A DNA stretch of 64,000 nt from Dermacentor variabilis (GCF_050947875.1 NC_134569.1:15287131-15351130); one strand, 5' to 3'; numbered from the stretch's first letter, positions 1-12,892 are shown. Notes: generated by a model from the letters alone, not told the origin. Numbers and translations: made by a program.

Positions 1-234
1 GTGTGTGTGTAAGTAAGTGTGTGTGGCGGATGACATGCGACTACGGCCTCGTCGCCTGTCACGAGACCGAAGGCGATGTGTGATGCTTCTCGAGGCAAGA
101 ATGGCGGTGAGATGTGTGCGGCATCGAGAAGCATGATTTGAGGATTCGATACGCCTCCCTTGCAGTGGCGCATGCCCCTTCTGGGGCCCTGCGTGTAATG
201 AGCAGAAAGTGGTGTTCTCGCTGGGTATACTCAC
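1..234 (-). other. Start of MMP intron 4, with a short GT-rich repeat
   Basis: This stretch lies downstream of the exon-4 donor and is therefore intron on the minus strand. Bases 1-26 are an imperfect (GT)n/(GTAA) microsatellite. No further exon is visible before the window edge. Confidence 0.6.
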
Positions 235-439
235 CCGTGTACTCATCGATGGTCCACTTCTCTTCGTCGTCGAAGTGGGCGTCCCCGCCGTAGCGCGGGA
301 AGAAGGCGTGCGCCAGGGTTCCGCCCGGCCCGTTGAAAGGGTCGCCGTCGCCGTGCTCGCCGCGCACAAACTGGATGTCGATGTTCACGGGACCCGTCTT
401 CTTGTGCGTGAAGGTGAGCGGCGATACGTCGGACCACAT
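235..439 (-). CDS. Matrix metalloproteinase, exon 4 (N-terminal part of catalytic domain)
   Basis: This exon encodes 68 residues plus one base of the next codon. It starts after a cag acceptor (440-442) with Met-Trp-Ser-Asp and ends at a GTGAGT donor (plus strand 229-234), phase 1. The fragment reads [18 protein letters not shown], then [12 protein letters not shown], then [11 protein letters not shown]. These are the family's calcium and structural-zinc loops. The four structural-zinc ligands are present: His and Asp in GEHGD (precursor residues 187 and 189), His in LAHAF (202) and His in DAHFD (213). The match to the MMP (M10A) family is strong. It joins in frame to exon 3 through a 758-bp intron. 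The active-site helix HExxHxxGxxH should be in the next exon, beyond the left edge. Enzymes of this family cut extracellular matrix and cell-surface proteins outside the cell. The gene is partial only because of the window edge. Confidence 0.92.
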
Positions 440-1197
440 CTGCGAGAAGTTGACGTGTGGGGGTATCGGAAAGGGGGCAGAGTGGGTTCGCTATTTTTAT
501 AGTGAATAACCATTTAAGTAAATAGCCGCGTAAAAATATAAGGTCTTAACATAAGGTTTAAGCATCAGGAAGCTATAGACATATAGACGGAATCAACGTC
601 GCCACATGCGCGAATATTATAGAAACGAGGCTGCGCGGTTTTACTCTTTTTGAGTAAATAAGCACGTAAAAAACACGCTTTCTTTTATTCATTGCGCTTT
701 CCTTAGGAGACCGGATTTATTTCAAAGCATAGCGTTACATGCGTAGCTCGTTTGTCGACCCTGTAGTAAATGTGTGTCACTCTAGCAAAAAGAATTGAGG
801 ACGACTCTGAAAAAGAAAACTCATACAAGTAACTATTTCTTGAACTACACTTATTCTAGACACAGACAAGGGAGTCGTAGAGCTATAACAGTATGCATAC
901 GAAAGGCTTGTTTCAAAGCAGAGACTTACTGAAGTAAGCCGATTGGTGCATTATAACGCACCATATACGTTGAACTATGAAGGTAAGGACCCCAGCTTTC
1001 CGTCCAATTTTCACCTTTACATACTATCGACTTGGTCGCGTCGCTTTATATTTGCTTTTTTTTTAATTTTTGCTTCAAGCAGTGGTACAAACTACGAACG
1101 TCGATAACACACTACGTTACCTCATATTTTTGCTGTGGTTTGCTAGAGCGCAGCCTTATTTCCGGCCAGAGCGTAAATGTCGATGCTTTATGCGCAC
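440..1197 (-). other. MMP intron 3
   Basis: AT-rich intron of 758 bp between a gtgcgc donor and a cag acceptor. I see no coding or repeat signature in it. Confidence 0.75.
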
Positions 1198-1415
1198 CTT
1201 GAAGGCCCTGGCAATCTCTTTGTCGACGGCCACCCGGTCCTTGACGCGGCGTGGGTACTTGCTGATGCGATAGGAGAGCTCGTTGCTGGCCCACTTGGAA
1301 CCCTGCAGTGCGTAACGCCTCCTCCTCCGACGAGCGTCCAGCCCGAAGCCTACTTTGTCCCGGACGCCGCAGCGGGGAAGCTGCATCGTGGACGCCGTCT
1401 CGTTGTCGACTCGTC
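1198..1415 (-). CDS. Matrix metalloproteinase, exon 3 (cysteine switch, furin-type site, start of catalytic domain)
   Basis: This exon encodes 72 residues and begins with two bases that complete a Gly codon from exon 2. The acceptor is tgcag (1416-1420) and the donor is AAG|gtgcgc at 1198/1197. It opens with RVDNETASTM and then MQLPRCGVRD, the MMP cysteine switch whose Cys (precursor residue 101) holds the catalytic zinc in the latent enzyme. The usual PRCGVPD has Arg in place of the second Pro. Six consecutive arginines follow (114-119), a proprotein-convertase site as in furin-activated MMPs. After it YALQGSKW begins the mature enzyme, and ISKYP...VDKEIARAFK is the first catalytic-domain helix. 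Asn-Glu-Thr at the start is a possible N-glycosylation site. The inference is a zymogen activated in the secretory pathway. Confidence 0.92.
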
Positions 1416-3460
1416 CTGCAAAGGGCGGATGGTATCTGCATTAGGCGATGCAAAAGTTCTCAGCACGAATCAAGTTTTGCACAAATAGAATGAGTGTCAT
1501 TCCGCGGTTGCTCATCGAAGCGCGGCTCCGTCTGCTTGCGTGCGTCAAAGGAACGTCCGCTCGGCTACCAGGTCGAAGGTCAGCCTTTGCCGTAAGTTCG
1601 GAAGCACGTGCGTGTGAGGGTATCCGACGCCCGACATGCATACTTGTGCTTCCGCAAACACTGGCTGTCTAGAAGTTACGCACATAAGGGAAAGAACGAC
1701 AGGAGCGATGCAACCAAGTATCCGTTTCAGGGTCCGGCGACCACCCTTGTCACTGCAGACGGGCGTCTGAAATCTGTACCATGCGCTGAACGCATTTTCA
1801 CGCCTGCGTGTTAACTGACTTCTGCAATTCAACTTCATTTTACTTTTGAACTTAAAGTTGGGTCAGCATATCGCGGCTAAAATGTAACAAGTATAAAATG
1901 GAGCAAGTGCTTCCAACCTCTTCAGCGAGGGCTCCTTCGGTTGTCAGCCATATCGCCAACTTCACTGGTACTCGGACTTTCGAAGTGAACGACGTTTCGG
2001 ATGTATGCTGTAGCACTCCCGTACCCCGCGCGCCCAAATAAAGAATGCAAACAACAACGCGGGAAAACATCGACAACGAAAGTAAGAGAAGCGCACTCTC
2101 GAGGCAATGCGAAACGGAAGAAAAAAGAAATAACGCGGTAGGTATACCGCTCTGGGTGAGTCACGGCACGCGTGCTCCTCAAAGACCCGTCGCCCAGCTC
2201 ACTTCGCGCTCCGTCACGACAACCGCACCGGCAGGACGCGCGTCGCCGAAAGCAAACGTGCCACGCATGCTGCACTGCAACGCGATATACGTCCGACTGC
2301 AGCCCCGAGTCATTCAACACTGCGGCCTCGTCGCTGCAATGCCGGGCTATAGCGTGTCTTGCATACCGCGCGGGGGCTCGGTGCACGTGTGCGATCCACA
2401 CCGCCGTATGCGGTTGCTCCAGTTAGCGTACGGTTTCCGTGCCAGCCAGGCGTGTGCATAACCGACTGCACTTGACTCACAAACTAGTGGGGGCAAGATC
2501 GCCGAGCGATTGCCGAGCTGCTTCCGGGGGCGGCGAGGTTCCTTGACTCATCGCCGATGGGCCGAGCGGCCCGCGCAACAGCGGCTTCCCACGCGCTGCT
2601 CGAGGCATTTGGCGCCGCTTCTGGCGCCGGGTGAGTCACAGCCTCAGCGCGTTGCGCAGCCATCACAATGCTTCGACGAGAGCTCAGCCACAAGCATTTC
2701 TTGCCGGCCGCCTGGGCCAATGCGCTGTCGTGCTATGGCCCGCGAAGGGAGTGACGGACGTGTCTTCGCTGTGTCATTAACGCGGCATTCAGCGAGGAGG
2801 GTATGCAGGAAGTCAGCCTTCATTTGGTCTACGTACGCTGCCGCACCGAAACTGTTTACGTCGGCTTGGGCACAAATTACTCGACGTAATCGTTCATCTA
2901 GTACACAAAACAGCCTCTCTCGCAGGTCTCGTTTTCTTTCTTTTTTCTTTTTGCATTAGCAAAAGCAGGCTAAAAGACTTATGCGGAGGAGGAAGTCCTG
3001 CTTGAATGCCGCAAGTCTTCCACATTTATGATTGAGAAGCAGGCTGCCGCACGAAAGCCCTGCAGTCACGGTTCATGAATACGCTGAGATCGTAACCCCT
3101 ATATGCATCTGCATGGGCTCGAACTGAACATAAATACAGGCCATCGACTATCCTCGTCGTTCGGGCTCTTGTCGTCACGCGTACAACGATCACGTTCGTG
3201 TTGGACGACTTGGCCGCACACACAGCCAGACAATCAATATAGCCCTGCATGGGTAGCATTGCACGAGCGCCACCGCGGATGTTTACTATACAAGCGATGC
3301 CGTGCGAAACGCTTTGAGCCTCACAGGGAGCGTAACCGTGTGAAAGCCGTACCGCTATTACATTGCCGTGTATGCGTTGGACTCAACTGCGAATTATATT
3401 TAAAAACGCGATAAAGACGATAGGCTATGACCCTGCCAAAGCAAGTATGGCTAATTGAAT

Positions 3461-3683
3461 TTTGGGGTTTCACGCGCCAACACTACGATTTGATTATGAG
3501 GCACGTCGTAGTGGGGGACTCCGGATTAATTTTGACCGCCAGGGGATCTTTAACGTGCACAATACACGGGCGCTTTCGCATTTCGTCTCTATCGAAATGC
3601 GGCCGCCGCGGCCGAGATTTGACCCCGCTACCTCGTACATATCAGCTCAACACTATAGCCGCTAAGCCACCGCGGTTGGTTAA
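3461..3683 (-). mobile_element. tRNA-derived SINE-like element
   Basis: Read on the minus strand it begins with a pol III-like head: a box-A-like tggcttagcggctatag and a degenerate box-B-like ggggtcaaatctc. A body follows with the word cggccgcggcggccgcattt, ending in gcctcataatcaaatcgtag. I recognise this as a very common tick interspersed repeat; the family name is from memory. Partial relatives occur in the window near 37.2, 48.7 and 50.0 kb. Confidence 0.7.
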
Positions 3684-4742
3684 GCAAATATGACTAAGCG
3701 AGGGGATGCGAGAAAATATACAATTTTATTGCTCTGTTTTTAGTATCTTTACGCAAACAAGAGATCTCGACATTATCACAAAGGTTGAAACTGCGTTATT
3801 ATTATACCAGTTCCGTCCACCCAGCCTCCGCGCTTTAAGCGAGTGTATTTTGACATTCACTGATACCGCTATTGCATGCTCGTCAACGCGCATCACGCCT
3901 CAAATTTGGCAGCAATCGACAACATTCAGCATCTCCTACCTCGCCGAAGCTCGGTGTTTAAGCTGCGTATTACAAAACGCGGGTGATACAAAGGCGTGCC
4001 ACAGCTCACGAGTTGTGCTCATACCAAAGTCTCACTTGGTTCAGACTACGCATGGCGAGCCCTGTTCGAAGTGATCCGCAGAGCTCTTTCAAGGCCGAAT
4101 GTCTGCTTTTCCAAATGCTTCCCCAAAGCCAGCCGACCGCGGTCAGGTTAGATGCCACAACAGCGCAACAGCAATTTTACTAACGCAGTCGTCGCTATGT
4201 CGAGTGACTGCCTCTTGTGCCGTTTGAAAAGACCATTGTACGCTTCAGGGAAATTAGCTACGATGCTTCTTTCGTTTATATTAAATTTACCGAAGTGCCG
4301 TCAGCTTTTTGCTTGTGGTAATTAAGGAACTCCGCTTGTTGCCACACTCGCCGAAAGGGCGGAAACATTCAACACTTTACAACGAACAGCGCAATTTTCT
4401 TTTTTACTTCTTTTCGTTGCAGAGAGCGGTGATACAAGGACACCGGAAAGAGTAACCGGTATTTTGTTGCCGCGCGCGTCAATTCTCGCCCTCCTAATGC
4501 ACCGAGCGAACATACGGCCGTTTTGGCAGAACGAAGCCGGAGTTTCGCAAGTGCTCGCACGACGCTGGATTCTGCCGTCTATTTAGAACTGCGCGACTGC
4601 ACCATTTGGAACACCGTCGCTTAATGATACTCGTAGTGTTTTACGATAGTGTGTACACCATGACTAGTACACGAAGTCTAATTTTGTATCAAGGCTTCAT
4701 GGGCTGGAATGTATTGGACTGGGCTCATGCGGTAACAGTATA

Positions 4743-5732
4743 CAGGGGCGCTATAACGTAAAACTATCCTAAACTTTTCAATTCCATTTCTGCTATCAGC
4801 CCTCCGCGATTGGTCAAAAACTTTTAGGACCACCCCCACTTCACCTGTCTGTCACGCGACATCACGAAAACCGCGATACCTCCCCATCTGATATGATGTG
4901 TGCACCCTGATTATGCATGAATTGACCGAAAAAAGAAAAGCAGTTATTTATGATTCGATGCCTTTTCGCCATTTGCCCCCCGGCTATTGGTCAAAAGTTT
5001 TCGTGCTGCACCCACTTCACCTGCCTGTCACGCGACGTTACAAAACCGCGAAAACTCACCGCGTCAAAGTGACGTGTACGCATTAAAAATGCATCAATAT
5101 GCCGAAGAAAACTGAATTTTCTTCTGAAATAGCCGCAGGCTGCCCCGTTCCGAAAGGCATACAAGATGGCTGCCGTCGATCGCTGAGGCGCTGGCTATTC
5201 GCACATGCGGGAGAGCATGGCCTTATTTGCGTGTAATAAAACTTCTTGCGTGGCCGTGTAACGTTTGCGAGAACTTTCGGCACGTTTACGAACTCATTCG
5301 GCCAACTCTTGTTTCCTGAGGATCCGTTTTAGCGTCATTCTTAAGCTTCCGTTGCACGCCGCCGCGATTTTCGACCAGCCACCGCAAGCTAAGTAAGGGA
5401 AAGCGGACCAATCGCAGACGCCGGTACCACCCTCTTCATCCGGTTATCGATTTTCATTGCACTGGCTCTGCCCCATCGAATCCCTCTCCACTTGAGCGTT
5501 CTCCTCGCCTCTTGTCAGCCAATCAGATGCGACAAGCCGCTCAGTGTAGGCAATGTTATTCGTTTTTCAAGCAAACAAAAGTGACCTCCCATGAACGAGG
5601 AGAGCGTTCGATTGGCCTGTTGAGCCAACCCTGCGGGTGACCGCCCAGTGCTTGCGTCGGTGGTTACGCAAATTCGACGACAGGAGATTGGAATAAAAAC
5701 ATATTGGAATATTTTTAAGTTATAGGGTCCCA
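4743..5732. mobile_element. Non-autonomous TIR element (about 1 kb) in MMP intron 2
   Basis: The left end CAGGGGCGCTATAACGTAAA and the reverse complement of the right end, CTGGGACCCTATAACTTAAA, match at most positions over about 25 bp. There is no transposase frame. Inside, the left third carries an imperfect duplication: a block containing attggtcaaaa, acttcacctg and ctgtcacgcgac occurs near 4810-4880 and again near 4985-5055. A target-site duplication is not clear. Confidence 0.6.
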
Positions 5733-8529
5733 GAAAGACAGAAAGAAAGAAAGAGAACAACCAGTCATGTTGCTGCGTCTTTATCTGCGTGCTTGTTATC
5801 TTCGTGCAAGCTTTCTTTTTTTTTGTTTTCCCTTCTAGTTCCTTTTTATTCCTTTATTCAAACGATTATGTTTCCTAATTGGTTCTTTATGATAACACTT
5901 GCACTGATGAGTTAGATTAATACCAAATGGCTTGATGTAAAAGTTGTTAGAATGGGGCACTGGAAAACTATCATGCATTTGACGAGTGTCAAAGTGAACG
6001 TTCTGTAATTGCTGACGTATTATGTGCCTTTTGCATTACTTTTCGTTTACCATCATTATTGCCTAGTGTATGCAACGCCGAAAGAAATCATGAAAATTCG
6101 GAAAAGAAGTGTGTCGGGAAGCCACACATGCGAAGGTCACGGTTCCGATATGTATTCGCCTGCAGCTTTTGCCTCTCTTTTGCCCATTTTCTCTTTCAAC
6201 GTACTCGTTATTTTTCCTTCAATAAGTACACACAAGTCCACAAGCCACTGCAAAAGTTGTTCGCTTGCCTCCGAAAGCAATGATAATTGCTCGGTCAATA
6301 AAGCACCATACAGGGTGTTACGTCAGAAAAAAGAAAGTACAACGGCACTTGATCGCTACAATTTAGCACCACCGATTAACGGTAAAACACAACGGTAAAA
6401 ATTAGCACCACCGAATAGCCGATATTACGCACCCCTGACTCTCTCCCTTTTTTGATCGTTCGTTTGTGTTTCGCACAGTGACAGCGATCAAAGAACTCAG
6501 TGACTAGTACAAAGAAAAATACACAGTATGCCCAGGGATGTGACATTGAAAGCAATGAAATACCTTTTTTTTTTTCGCTTTCCTTTAGCAACTAAACTGG
6601 CACGACTGCAGCTGTCGTGAATACGACGCAATCATTGCGGCGTATATAAAGGAGGGCCGATGTGCCGTTATTTTTTTTTCCACATATTCGCCCGAGGAAG
6701 AACCGCCCGATCTGTGCTTTCCCCCTGTCCTTGCACCTACAACGTCTTTCAGAACCAGTAAAACCAGTGCCAAAGCTAAGCAACGCATCGGCTCCCGGGT
6801 CTTCACCGCGATGTTTATCTCTTCCAAAGTGCGCGCGTGGGGCTATGGGAAAAACACTCCGCAGTCCCGGCTGCTGCTGCTTCTGTTGTTTTCATTTCTC
6901 TTTTCTTTGTTAGTGTACTTTCTATCTGGCTAGGACAATTCTGAACTAACTTTGCTGCCGACACTGGTGCCAACTCTCCGTGGCGCTAGGCTTTTCCGTC
7001 CGCGAAGTTTTCTCTCTAAGCTTTGCGCGTATTTCCCATCTACTTGCAAGTTGCAAACCGGCGTCGCCAATATATCTGTATATAATACAAGTAAAGGGAG
7101 GTCATCGCAAGCTAGACATGGGCCCGCGCGTGTTTCTCTTGTATTGTTTCCTCAGTATATATATCTCGCAAACGATCTGCCACTGCGTATCTGCAACAAT
7201 TCTAAACCCACACATGTATGATACGATACTCCCACAACGAACACTGATTTGCCGTGGGACGTAAATTTGGAGCGCCTAGGTAGCGCATGATATGTGACAA
7301 TCATGAGCGAATTTCAATCATGCTGTAATGCGGTCAGTTACTGCTCTGGAAGCCATGGGACGTTTAGCAACTCTATGAATTCTATCTACAAGCTCTTCCT
7401 TGACGAAAGACGGCGGCTTCGTTGGACCGAACTGACGTTATTGTACGCCACGATTAGGAAAGAAGACGATGCGAACAGTAGAGAAGTAACACTGTCCATT
7501 GATGCGTTTTGACTACTATTTGTTTGTTCCCAATTTTACCTTATTATACACCTATTTTACTGCTCAGTTTCATTTCACTAGTTATTATCTCTTTGTGTGT
7601 GTTTTAACGGCCCTATTTTGCCTATGCCACATCGTGAATACGCGATATGTTTAAGAATCAGCAGCAGCAGCATCACTTTTATCTTGCACGCTTTGCTGAC
7701 TGTCAGCATGGCTGTAAGATGCTGCCCGCCTCTCGAGGGACAAGCCTGTGCTTTAGAATAAACGTGTACGTACGCACCCTGCACGCGCTGAAGGCAATAT
7801 TGTTCACCTTTAACGACCGCACATATAAATACCCGAAAAAAATGTTTATTTTCTATCTAAATGTGCAATACATATTGAGAATAAACATAATTAACGAAAA
7901 GAAGAAATATTTCGCGGCATTATTTACAGCAATAGAGGGGAAACACCAGGCAGGAAACTGTAAGTGGGCTTCACCCCAAGCTACCTATGGCTTCGCTTGG
8001 AATTCGCACAGGCAGCTCTCGTCACGTGTGAACCGCAGATGCCGATTTAATTCACTCGTGTGACAGCAGCGCAGCCAGAGATCTCGCATCGGCGCGCCTC
8101 CACTGATCAAAAGAGCACGCGCGCCAAGCGTCCCGCTCTAAACCAACAAACGAAGCTTGCTGCATGCCATTCAGTGTTGGCCAGACCAATTTAGCGAGAA
8201 GATTCGTACTCAATACCGAAAATCAGCAAGAAAATGTTTTTTCTCAGTATGTTGCCTGCAGGCGACACTCGTCAACAAAGAAGTAACTATAGAGCAAAAG
8301 AGTGATTGGAATGCAAATAAAGAACATCGAAAGAGGGCCGTGCACTCATCATTCTGTACGGCGTACTTCGAGACTTGTATTTTGTGTCACCCTTCTCCCC
8401 CTCAGCGTGTAGAGTAGCCGATCCGTTACTCTCGTTAACCTTTCGACTCTGTGTGCCACTTCTGGACTCGCGAAGATTAGCCGGAATCCCAGAGCGGATG
8501 AACTTCCGTGACAGTCGAGAAGACGCGTG

Positions 8530-8681
8530 CACTGCAAAGTAATTTACACCCTTCAAAGCGAATAAACATATAAATCAGTCTACACCTCACACCATTACGC
8601 CCAAAAATAGTGCGAGGGCGTGAGTTATAGACCGGATTTGCACCCTTACTCATGTGTAGGAGTGTAAATTATTTTGCAGTG
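8530..8681. mobile_element. 152-bp foldback/MITE-like element
   Basis: The termini are inverted copies: cactgcaaagtaatttacac at the left and, reverse-complemented, cactgcaaaataatttacac at the right, differing at one position. There is no coding capacity. It lies in MMP intron 2. No convincing target-site duplication was found. Confidence 0.6.
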
Positions 8682-11600
8682 TACACGCGACCAACCGCAG
8701 TGTCCAGTCGCAGCGCCACGCAGCCTTCGCGAGGTCGTCGGACAAACAAGCAGGGCGGCGGCGACGTCCTTCCACGGCGCCGCCGCTGCCGGTCCGGGAA
8801 AAGCGCGCGTGCTTGGCCGACCGCATGACGTCACCGAGCCTCCTAATCGCACCGACAAGACGGGCGCTCAGGCGAAGCCCTCGGGCCTCTACACGCTCCG
8901 CTCAAGTCCAGGCCGGCTCGGATGCGACCACGAGCGTTCCGATACCAAGTTTCATTCCAAGCGTGCGTGCGCGCGCCACTGGCGTTTTCGCAAATGACGT
9001 AAGCGGCACAACTTTACGCTTTCGGAGGAGAAATGAGGAGAGGTCTTCCTAAACGGTTGGCTGCTTGCAGAAGAGGAAGGAACGGGTCCAATCGCGACGT
9101 TTTCTAAACGGGCGCGTTGCTCGAACTGGCGCGAATCTGGTTGCCTCACCCGTATTGCCTGTCCTTTTCGATCGTTCTCGACTTGAAGTAGGAATGGACT
9201 AGATCGAGGCAAATGGAAATGTTTGCTTCGTAAGGCAAAATGTTTCTCAACATTTAAAAGCCTCAGCACCATGTGCACAGACTTTTCGTTTGAGTCGAGG
9301 AAGTGTGAGGCCACCTGCAGCTTACGACGTTGCTGGCTTGTTTACATGCGCGGTGATGACATGGTTTCTGCTGAAGCTACCGATTTAAATTTCTATACTT
9401 ACTCGCGTGTGCACTGATCATAATGACGCGAAGCTTACGCATTAATCTGGCACGTATAACTTCGAGACAGTCGCGCGCCAGTATTCCAGAAAGAAGAAGG
9501 ACCCTCGCACATATACGTCACGGATCCTTCATATAACTTCTGAACACGCTGCCTTTCCGGAAAGTTCCAGAGCACCGGATAATTATGGGCCACTAGCAGA
9601 AACCTTAAAAAAGTAAGAAACGCAGCAAAAGAACGGTGCCCGATAAGAGTTTCGGCGGGCTGCTGTAATCGCTCGGCGTGCGGCCAATGGAAATGTAAAT
9701 GAGGCACGGAAAACCCAGCGGCCGCCACATTTGTTGTCGCCGAAAGGAACACGCGTTCTCGAACGTCGGTGTGCCGCGTACAACAGCCAGGTGAAGTGGG
9801 TCGGCAGACTCTAGCGTGGCAGGCATGTCAATGCGCGCTGCGTCCACCTTGGAATTGCGAAAAAAGCAGCCGAATTGACGCGCGCGCGGTTTCAGGGCTA
9901 ATCGTGGTTGTTTTCCTCTTCGGGCTGAGCTGCAGCTGGAATGCGATCAGCAGGCAGGAATGTGATCACACACGCAGTACGCATACGCGAGCAGCATCTT
10001 CGCCGGACTCGTCGTCACCTCGCCTTCTGCCTCATCGGCACGGAGCTATTTATCTACGCGCACGAAAACGAAACGGTTGCCGCTAAAATGACGAGTATAT
10101 ATACAACTTTAATCAACTAAAGACAACAGTTAGCCTGATTTTTCTTTGACGAGGCGTATTTCTCACGTGCCACCAGGCCTGCTGTGGCCCCCTGGTGCAT
10201 GAAACTTGTAAAAAGGCGCTTGCAGAGTGCACTTGCCATTTTCTGAGCTGACGCACTGCGAGACTTTACGACTGCGCTTCAGTGAAGTACTCGTCCATGC
10301 GTAAGCTTGGGCTGAGTCCCAACTCTGCCGCCGCGTAAAGTGGCGCCCCACGCGCCCCGTAGAATGACGACATGAAGTTCCATTAAAGTACAGCCTGCCA
10401 TTGAAACTGGTAAGCACGCGTCCAACGTATAGACGTCGGCATCTTGTGCTACAACCCCTCGACCTCGCTCGCGCAATCAGCGACAGGTCAAGTCAGTCTT
10501 CTCGCTCGCTACACGCCATACATTGACTTAAATACTACAAACGGCTCTCGTGTACCTTAGCGTGAGCGAGGAACCCGTGTGGGATCCGGAACGTCTCTGT
10601 GTTTCTCGACATGGATTTGGTCAGTGACCGCTATACTATTTTGTCCGCGTTCTCTCGTACAACCATGATTTATTTCCAGGTGCCAGTTGTTGCTTTCGAT
10701 ACATGTCCTTCAAGATAATTTACCAAAATTTTGCTGAGCCTTAAATCCTTAATTTCTCAACCAGTCGATCCCTGTCCCTCTTGCTAAGACCGCGGATTGA
10801 ACTGCGAGTCGCATGCTGCACGTGCCGCCTACAGTTGGCCCCCACACGCCGCGTACCACAGCTCCTGCTGGTCTTAATGTACCTCGTTATCTCACCCCCT
10901 CCCCTCTCCCTTCACATTCACCCATCAAACCCTATCGTGGGGCAGTGCTGCCCACGGGAAGGTTATGTGACTTCTAAGAGTCTCGATGTCGATCTATACT
11001 GAAGCTTATACCTAGTGGATGCACTACAATAAAGAAGCGAATCTGTACATTAACTTAGCATGCACGTGCCGATGTGTCCCCTGTATCCACGCAAACTAGT
11101 CGAATGCGCTTGCAAAGAATAAAAATAAAAGAAAGAGAGAGAGAAGCCGTAGGGAAACCAGCCGCTGTCCGGCCAAGGACGGCGCTTGATGCGCCTGAGT
11201 GAAGCGCAAGCGGCAGCACGCGAGGCTGTTTCGGACACGCGCGACGCCGTCGTGGCGGCGCGCAATCCCGTCGGCGCGTTTCCTGCTCGTCGCGCGACGC
11301 GCTCCCGCCGACGTTGAAGTCGTCGGCGAGTGACAACCCGGCTTCTCTGCGGCGTCGCTGCCGGAGATGTTGAGCAACGATCGAGAAAGACGTGCGCCGA
11401 TAGAGTTCCACCCATGGCGGGTTCCGTCGTGTGTGTGTGTGACAGAGCACCGAAATTTTCCTCTCGCGACTGCGTATTCGGCATTCACACGTCAAGACGC
11501 ACGTTAAAGCGAGAACGCTGCGACCAGCCATCGAAGCTGGCGTCGATTCTCGCACGAAGGCAATTCCGGTGGCTGCACGAGGAAACGAGGGCGGCTCGTG

Positions 11601-12275
11601 TGGAGGTGGCAGGAAAAATGTAAATCGTTTACACGCAAGGAGAAACTGAAAAAGGACTTACGGATGTCATGGAATGGAAAAAGAAATACATCGGAAACAG
11701 CGACTCTATATAAAAAATAATGCAGCTGACAGAAAATGGAGGATATATTAAACGCCCAGGCAGCATATATAGAGGAGCCCGTCTTTTACGAGTGCTATCG
11801 GTGGATTTTCGAAACGACGAGTTCCTGCTCAATATAGGAGGCAGAGGCAAATGGTGGCAGCACAGCAGTAAGCTTAATTAGGTGCAATATAGTGAATATG
11901 AGCAGCGCAGGCAAACACCGTGTCATCACGGCCGACATATTCGAGCACTATTGGCTCCGCCTTCGTCTGTTAATTTATGCTTATACTCTGCAGTGCCCGA
12001 TATAGGAATTGGTAGTAGTGCTCCGGGGGTTTAATGTCTCTGACGACACGCGCTAGCAACTGCTACTGCACGAGAACAACATGCACAATATACACGCGAC
12101 AGGTACAGACCATTTTACCACTTGGCACCTTTTTCATGCACGGTCACGCTGTCAGGTGCCGAGAATGACAGTGCCAATTGCGAAGCTTGCTAGCAGTTCC
12201 AAGCCGGCGTTGTATGAAGCAGAGAACCCGCGAGCGCGCGTTCTTCGAGGCTCAAACAGCGCAGATCCAACTCAC

Positions 12276-12399
12276 CGGTGACCCTGAGGCCAGCGAACCG
12301 CTGGAACTCCTTGACGGCGTCGACGAGGGCCTCCTGAGAGCGCAGCGCCGCCGTGCCATTCTTGGTGGGAGCGATGTAGCCGAACTTCTCCAGGTAGTT
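12276..12399 (-). CDS. Matrix metalloproteinase, exon 2 (propeptide)
   Basis: This exon encodes 41 residues plus one base. It begins NYLEKFGYIAPTK and ends EFQRFAGLRVT, with the last base starting the Gly codon finished by exon 3. The acceptor is caccag (plus strand 12400-12405) with a pyrimidine-rich tract before it, and the donor is ACCG|gtgagt. YLxKFGY at the start and FQRFAGLxVTG at the end are the peptidoglycan-binding-like prodomain signature of MMPs. The prodomain packs over the active site until it is cleaved off. Asn-Gly-Thr at residues 14-16 of this exon is a possible N-glycosylation site. The in-frame phase-1 join to exon 3 gives VTG-R-VDNET, the normal family sequence. A very short extra exon between this one and exon 1 cannot be excluded, but the phases fit without one. 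Confidence 0.9.
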
Positions 12400-12889
12400 C
12401 TGGTGGTGCAGGGAAGAAGAAGCGAGGGAACTCGTAAACCGGGGCCTGTCTCCCACGTTTGATCTTTCAAATGCACAACAAAGAGGACTAATACCTTAGG
12501 ATGCACTATTACATTGTACGCTTCTGAAGTATAAGTATGGAGCCCCTCGGATCTGTTAGGGGGCTCGGTGAGACATATAAATGACGCGAAAAGAAAAGTC
12601 GGGCGGCGTAGCTGACTTCAAGTTTCCGCGCGAGCTTACCATGGCGCCACAAATTTTAACGGAGTCTGGTCGAGCCCATTTAACTGTTTGTTGGTGAAGA
12701 AAGATCGCATTGCATTCTGAAGGGACCAGAGACTGTATAGCAACATTTTATAGCCCCCAATGTGACGCCCAGCTGCGACCGCATACCTGTTGGGTGAGGG
12801 TGGTACATTGCTATCGTGACCCTAAAACCGACAACCGACTTCCGCTCTTTGAAGTCGGCGTGATGGAAATTATCGAAGATCAACGGCGC

Positions 12890-12892
<3 letters not shown>

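Larger units (their letters stand above)
1416..12275 (-). other. MMP intron 2 (about 10.9 kb)
   Basis: Large intron bounded by a gtgagt donor and a tgcag acceptor. It contains a tRNA-derived SINE (3461..3683), a TIR element of about 1 kb (4743..5732) and a 152-bp foldback (8530..8681). The other parts (1416-3460, 5733-8529, 8682-12275) show only short open frames without recognisable domains, and short A/T runs. Confidence 0.75.
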
